From VRUE01 sp963703895 (GTDB taxonomy: Bacteria; Actinomycetota; Thermoleophilia; Solirubrobacterales; 70-9), in NCBI GenBank assembly GCA_963703895.1, contig CAVPFX010000003.1:186001-250000 (forward strand): a DNA stretch of 64,000 nt, in the 5' to 3' direction. Positions 60,501 through 64,000 of the stretch are shown here, in pieces. A model generated the notes under the pieces. It was not told where the DNA came from and ran no database searches. It saw nothing but the letters and a program-made list of their open reading frames with translations. Numbering within the stretch: position 1 is the stretch's first letter; each line of letters begins with the position of its first letter. The translations under genes were made by a program, and so were the position numbers.

Positions 60501-60813
60501 TGACCACCTGGCCGAGCGCGGTGCAGGTGGGCTCGTTCGGTGCTTCGGGGTCGGTGTTGCCGGCGTTGAAGGTGCTGACCGCCATCCCGGCGGGGATCGT
60601 CACTTTGACTTCGGTTTCCCCCGTGGTGGGGGCGGCGCCGACGTTGGCGGCGACTACCGCGTATTCGGATTCCTGGCCGGGGGCGAAGTTGGCCGGCAGC
60701 GGGGAGATCGCCAGGGTCCAGCCCGGGGCGGCGGCGCTAGCCATGCCGGGGATGAGAGCTCCCAAGGAAAGACAGGTGGTGATTGCCGCCAGCGCGGCTG
60801 CTCGGCCCCTCAT
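57511..60813 (-). CDS. Giant secreted protein with DUF11-like start and Lys/Gly tail
   Basis: The 1100-residue protein has a signal peptide (ALAAITTCLSLGALIPGMAS). The N-terminal 130 residues look like a DUF11/Ig-type repeat (GQESEYAVVAANVGAAPTTG ... TVTIPAG-like KVTIPAGMAVSTFNAG). Several hundred beta-rich residues follow with repeated blocks such as VRFPAGMVVNPSQAGGLGAC, CPNAAKLGTVEV, and CPASSEIASVLGAAG, each with paired cysteines. The tail is CGGKKGGGGKKGKGGAKKGK. A low-complexity Lys/Gly end could bind teichoic-type polymers, peptidoglycan or DNA. It overlaps the upstream giant gene by four bases. I recall such proteins from Solirubrobacterales, without known function. Confidence 0.85.
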   Translation of the reverse strand: MRGRAAALAAITTCLSLGALIPGMASAAAPGWTLAISPLPANFAPGQESEYAVVAANVGAAPTTGETEVKVTIPAGMAVSTFNAGNTDPEAPNEPTCTALGQVVTCKTAEAFHPGYLFRVKVGVTIPSGAPEEVLTTQATISGGGATQAIAASSPTPVQEDAVPFDFLPGFKAPATDEDAEAELLAGAHPYQQTVFFGFPTKNPGDGVTNDGHPRNFYVELPRGMVGFPGASKALCTEAELVSSEGCPDASQVGVADVTTLAGEVGISDVLTSNLYNMVPPPGSAAELATNVANIGVFVHAQGSLRTESDYGVQVATRDVIAFGQQPIFNVQAQVWGNPTEAAHDEIRGRCGTFGGACPVEDRGEAFLAMPGECTGAPSLFEVLADSWEEPSPPAALQRASYESAGLGGDPALLEGCEELEFEPAIEAQPTTDVSDSPSGLDFTLRQPTDTAFESRSPAILKDATVRFPAGMVVNPSQAGGLGACSLSQIGYLSSSGGTPHFSDDPQSCPNAAKLGTVEVTSPALVRRNADHEVEEEEGEAILEPLQGSIYIAQPFQNPFGSLIAVYLAIEDPKTGIVAKLAGEGHLDPQSGQVSTSFRESPEMPLSEVSVHLFGGPRGAFITPPTCGNYSTAAELGAWSGAQATPASSFAIAAAPSGGACPAAEAQMPNAPKLSAGTLNPAAGKYSPLLFKLSREDGSQRIGRIEATLPTGLSAKLAGVASCSEQDIAKARSREAPEQGALELADPSCPASSEIASVLGAAGAGPTPYYTSGRAYLAGPYKGAPISLVAIVPAIAGPFDLGTVVIRSALYLDPVTAQGRVVSDPLPQILQGVPIDLRSVAVRADRPGFTLNPTSCAEKSFGGQAISTLGQAAPLAQRFQVGGCKSLPYKPKLTAKLFGPTHRGGHPRLKSVFTAKAGEANTAAISFTFPKSEFIDQAHFRTICTRVQFAAEQCPAGSVYGHVRAFSPLLDYPLEGPVYLRSSSHKLPDAVLVLRGPAYQPLFFEAAGRVDSVKGGLRVRFESVPDAPLSKVLLTAQGAKKGLFQNSTDICKGVHRATLALDAQSGKVSDSMPQMQAQCGGKKGGGGKKGKGGAKKGKGA

Positions 60814-63800
60814 CGTCCCGTCCTCCCCTTGGCGTTGGCTCGCTGCTTCTTCTTGCCCTTCTTCTTGTGGTTGGGCTTTTTGTTCTGCTTCTTCTTCTTG
60901 GTGGCTTTTGGCTTTTTGTGCTTTTGAGCTTGGTTGCCGGGGCCGACGAAGGTGGCGGAGCCAGCGCTTTGTTCCGATGGGGCCGCGGGAGCCCCTTCGT
61001 GGCAGGATTCGGTGCTGAGGCAGGGGTTGGGCGGCGCTGGGCTCTGGGAAGCGAGGCCCCCTCCCACCCTGGCGTCATAGACGTCTTGCAGTTCGTCTGT
61101 GTCTTGGCCGACCAGGCCCTCGCGGGTGAAGAAGAAGACGTCGTCTCCCGTCTCGGAGGCGTCGGCGAAGAGCGAGGGGAAGGGGCTTTTGCCGGTGGAG
61201 ATCAGGTAGATGCAGCCTTCGTTTAGGGGGCTATAGCCGGGGGCGGTGGTGGTGCAGGTGCCGGTGTTTGGGGCCTCCCACTCATAGACATCTAGGCAGG
61301 CGGGGGTGAGTTTTTGTCCAACCCCCGCACACCCGGCCTGCCCGTTGGTGTCTTCCGCCACCAGCGCTTCCGCGGTCTGGAAGAAGGCGCGGTTGCCGTC
61401 GGCCGAGAGGTTGCGCGACTGGTTCATCTGCACTGAGCCGATCGCGGGCGAGAGCGGGCCAGGGAAAATGTCCGTTTCCAGGCCCGGCCCTTTGCCCACC
61501 GCTTCCCCGCTCGGCGGGCAGCTCACGCAGGCGAGCTTGCCGTCTGATGCCGAGTAGCGGTAGAGCTCGGAGACGCCTTCGCTGTCGTAGCCGGTGAGCT
61601 TTTCCGAGGAGCGGAAGAGCAGCGTTTCGCCGTCTTTGCTGACGAAGGCGCTCTTGGGGGTATAGCCGGCGGTGGAGAAGATTTCGCGGGGGGTGCCGGT
61701 CCAATTAAGCGCGCCCGCGGTGGATTCGTTGCCGCTCGCCCCGACCCGCCCCACGTAGCTGATCGTCCCCTCGTTCCATAGGTAGACGTTGCAGCTGCCG
61801 CTGAGCGTCCTCAGCGGACCCCGCACGCCCTGGGTCTGGCAGTCGCCCGGCGTCGCCGCTTCCGCATCGTCGAACGCGGCGTTGGCAGCGAAGTAGACAT
61901 GGGAGCCATCCTCAGAGGCACCCAGCACGCCCTGCACTTCGGCGCCGTTTTTGTCGGTCGAGTCGGGGGTTAGATCCGAGAGGGTGTCGCTGGCCGGTTC
62001 GTAGCGGTAGAGGTCGTTGCCGGGGCTGGGTGGCGTTTCGCCGTTGACCGACCAGTAGAGGTGGGAGGAGTCGGCAGCGAGGCCGTTGAGGGAGCCCGTG
62101 GGCTTGGCGAATTCGTTGTCTTTGCTCGCCGGTTCCAGTGCGAGATCAGCTCGGCCAATCGCTTCTTCGCTTTGCGAGGCCCAGTAGACGTGGAGGCCGT
62201 CGACGGCCAGGCCGCGGATCCCGGCGGTTCCGATACCAATAATTTTGAATTCCGTGCCAGCCAGAGTTACACGAATTAGATAGCTCGTCAGAGCATCTTC
62301 GGCAGCGATGTAGATATGGCTGGCGTTCAGTGCGATGCCGTAGGGAGTCCTGTTCGTGTCCACAGGAAAGAATTCCTGTTCGATCCCTTCGCCGTTAGCT
62401 TCGGCGCGAGCGATCGATCGCCTGTTAAGGTCGCTGGCCGCATTAGCCCAATACACATGTGTCGTATTGACCGCGATGCCCTGCGGGTTGGAGGCGCCGG
62501 TGATGAATTCGGATTCGGCGCTGGCTGGGGTGCCTTCAATGTCGGCGCGGCCGACCGTACCGCATCCATCTATGGGTTCTCCGTTCCCATTGCGGGGGCC
62601 GGTGTTGGTCCAGTAGACGTGGCCGGCGTCGACGGCTACGTAACGCGGGGAGCTGGGGGCGGAGAATTTCTCTGTGATCGGTTCGCCCGCTTCGTCTTCC
62701 GCTTCGATTTCGCATTCGGTCGACCCGGGTTCGATGAAGGCTTCATCGATGCTCGTGGTCGGGTTGGCGAGTTCGGCGCGACCGATCGTGCCGGCGATCG
62801 GGTCAGCCCAGTAGGCGTATTTGGCATCGACGGCAACGCCGACTGCCCGTCCGGGGATGAAGGCGGCGTCTTCGATCGCTCCGGTCGTGCTCGAGCCCAT
62901 GCCGATCGCAGGAGTGGGCTGTTCGGGTCCGGTGTTGGCATCGTCGGTGAGTTTCTCCGGCGAGGTGAAGAAGACTTCTGAGCCGTCGGCATTGGCGACC
63001 TGGAAGGCGGCGGGCTGGGGGCCGGCAGGGTCGGGAGCCCCCCGCTTTGAAGCCGAGACGTGGACCGTGCAGGCATCGGCTGGTTTGGTGCATTTGCCCG
63101 CGACCACGTCGCTTTGGGGCTGGGTCGGGTTCTGGCGCAGGTAGAGCTGGCCGGTGCCGGCTTCGGTGAAGTAGATGTCGCCGGCGGTAATCGCGTGGGT
63201 GCCCTGGAGGTAGTAGCCGCGGGCGGCGCCCCCCTGACTCAGCGAGCGAGCGTTAGTGCCCCTCGTCCAGTCATAGGGTCCGGCCAGAGCGCCTTTGTCC
63301 GGCGCTCTGGCGTCATTCAGCACGCCCGCCAGGGAGAGCCGCCCGCTGGCCCTATCCCAGGCGTAGAGGTTGGAACGGCCCTCGATCGCGGTTTCGATTG
63401 AGTCCTCGCCTTCCACAGGCGGCAGCGCGGCCTGGGATTCGAAGAAGACGACGGAGGCATCGGCGCTGGCGCCGACATAGGAGTATTCGGCGTTGGGGGT
63501 GTAGGCGGAGACAATCCTTGCCGGACCGCCTGTGGTTGACTGCGAAACGAGGGCTTTTTTCCTCGGGTTGCCGAGTTTCGTAGCGTTGGCGAAGGTCTCG
63601 GAGAAGTCCGGCAGCCAACCCAGCACCTGGGCCCGCTCGCCAAAGGACGGCGGCGGCAGGAGGCCTTGGGTGCTCCAACCTGTGCCGCGAGTGGAGAGGT
63701 AGGTGGGAAGCGCCTGGGCGCCCTTGCCGCCGGGGATGCCGAAGGTGCTCTGAAAGGTAATCCCGCTACCGTTGGCGGCGGCTTTGATCAGGCCCGCTTT

Positions 63801-64000
63801 GCCGGTTGCATCCCCCCCGTCCTTGTCGACCTCAGAGGATTGCTCATATGCACGGCCGTCTGGCGGTCCTTCCAATGGGGTGCCACGGGTTGCGAAGACG
63901 TGATCTGAGCCCATGCTTGGACCATCGCCGTTTTTGGTCACCAAGCGATAGTGGTAAAGGCCTCCCGGCGTCAGCCCTTCCACGGCAACTTCGATGTGGA
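60810..64000 (-). CDS. Giant secreted YWTD-type beta-propeller protein with poly-basic tail, N-terminus missing
   Basis: At least 1062 residues are visible; the start is beyond the right edge. The visible N-terminus ends an Fn3-like repeat (EGLTPGGLYHYRLVTKNGDG). The middle has at least six propeller blades with YWTD-like cores: AVDAKYAYWADPIAG, VDAGHVYWTNTGP, VNTTHVYWANAAS, LNASHIYIAAED, VDGLHVYWASQSE and ADSSHLYWSVNG. WD40/TolB-like blades follow (ASEDGSHVYFAANA, VSKDGETLLFRSSE). It ends in about 40 residues rich in Lys and Arg (KKPKATKKKKQNKKPNHKKK). Such propellers bind proteins or glycans; the tail may anchor it to the anionic wall. Part of the blade region (about 62230-62480) is A+T-richer. 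Confidence 0.85.
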   Translation of the reverse strand, partial: HIEVAVEGLTPGGLYHYRLVTKNGDGPSMGSDHVFATRGTPLEGPPDGRAYEQSSEVDKDGGDATGKAGLIKAAANGSGITFQSTFGIPGGKGAQALPTYLSTRGTGWSTQGLLPPPSFGERAQVLGWLPDFSETFANATKLGNPRKKALVSQSTTGGPARIVSAYTPNAEYSYVGASADASVVFFESQAALPPVEGEDSIETAIEGRSNLYAWDRASGRLSLAGVLNDARAPDKGALAGPYDWTRGTNARSLSQGGAARGYYLQGTHAITAGDIYFTEAGTGQLYLRQNPTQPQSDVVAGKCTKPADACTVHVSASKRGAPDPAGPQPAAFQVANADGSEVFFTSPEKLTDDANTGPEQPTPAIGMGSSTTGAIEDAAFIPGRAVGVAVDAKYAYWADPIAGTIGRAELANPTTSIDEAFIEPGSTECEIEAEDEAGEPITEKFSAPSSPRYVAVDAGHVYWTNTGPRNGNGEPIDGCGTVGRADIEGTPASAESEFITGASNPQGIAVNTTHVYWANAASDLNRRSIARAEANGEGIEQEFFPVDTNRTPYGIALNASHIYIAAEDALTSYLIRVTLAGTEFKIIGIGTAGIRGLAVDGLHVYWASQSEEAIGRADLALEPASKDNEFAKPTGSLNGLAADSSHLYWSVNGETPPSPGNDLYRYEPASDTLSDLTPDSTDKNGAEVQGVLGASEDGSHVYFAANAAFDDAEAATPGDCQTQGVRGPLRTLSGSCNVYLWNEGTISYVGRVGASGNESTAGALNWTGTPREIFSTAGYTPKSAFVSKDGETLLFRSSEKLTGYDSEGVSELYRYSASDGKLACVSCPPSGEAVGKGPGLETDIFPGPLSPAIGSVQMNQSRNLSADGNRAFFQTAEALVAEDTNGQAGCAGVGQKLTPACLDVYEWEAPNTGTCTTTAPGYSPLNEGCIYLISTGKSPFPSLFADASETGDDVFFFTREGLVGQDTDELQDVYDARVGGGLASQSPAPPNPCLSTESCHEGAPAAPSEQSAGSATFVGPGNQAQKHKKPKATKKKKQNKKPNHKKKGKKKQRANAKGRTGR

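Overview
The window reads as chromosome from a high-G+C, Gram-positive-type bacterium, most likely an actinobacterium of the Thermoleophilia/Solirubrobacterales kind. The reasons are the alaS-ruvX-mltG-aroE-aroC-aroKB-aroQ-pepP gene order, fusions such as aroK-aroB and IscU-MnmA, and a large set of secreted proteins of types familiar from that group. This taxonomic call is inference. There is no rRNA, CRISPR array, prophage or recognisable transposase. Two tRNA genes are present.

Layout. 1-1.5 kb: the start of a secreted fibronectin-like protein and an A+T-rich secreted protein. 1.5-19 kb: housekeeping, mostly on the minus strand (double TetR regulator, EF-P, SDR, M42 peptidase, GGDEF protein, proline peptidase, the shikimate pathway, MltG, RuvX, AlaRS, MnmA, a DUF559 protein). 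19-25.6 kb: a minus-strand operon from an aminopeptidase-like protein through FtcD, an MBL hydrolase, HisRS and AspRS to a small protein, with a candidate structured RNA beyond its end. 25.6-27 kb: tRNA-Met(CAT) followed by a lower-G+C RelA/SpoT-domain gene overlapping a small partner gene. 27-34 kb: ETF-quinone oxidoreductase, threonine synthase, a regulated candidate ncRNA unit, a GNAT protein and a divergent LeuRS-like synthetase. 34-40.4 kb: a methyltransferase and a GH92 mannosidase / GT-C glycosyltransferase / GtrA operon. 40.4-44.5 kb: two ABC exporters in a cluster of palindromic elements. 44.6-53 kb: lipoprotein, tRNA-Gln, FAD reductase, two TrkA-type proteins and two APC permeases with UspA-like tails. 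50.2-64 kb: secreted proteins, including two A+T-rich paralogues of the gene at 508-1248, a decayed third copy, a four-gene secreted/lipoprotein operon and two giant secreted proteins with very basic C-terminal tails.

How genes work together. aroKB, aroQ, aroE and aroC give four consecutive shikimate-pathway functions in one transcription unit. GH92, GT-C and GtrA overlap and probably act on surface mannose-type glycans. The two TrkA-type proteins sit directly downstream of a permease-UspA fusion and suggest ion-responsive transport. The ETF-QO promoter carries a palindrome of TetR type.

Most notable: (1) an inverted pair of palindromic elements at 40.4-40.7 kb with shared loop sequence but different, fully complementary stems, followed by palindromes lying inside both ABC exporter genes just before the nucleotide-binding domain; (2) a family of A+T-rich secreted proteins sharing a leader made of a hairpin and an ACCGTA-type motif; (3) a LeuRS-like enzyme with a degenerate editing domain beside a GNAT protein; (4) a toxSAS-like pair next to a tRNA; (5) two unassigned structured-RNA candidates. 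Many genes between 19.5 and 45 kb carry single-base frameshifts, most of them in G/C runs. Those in essential genes look like assembly errors, so protein calls there are given as repaired spans.
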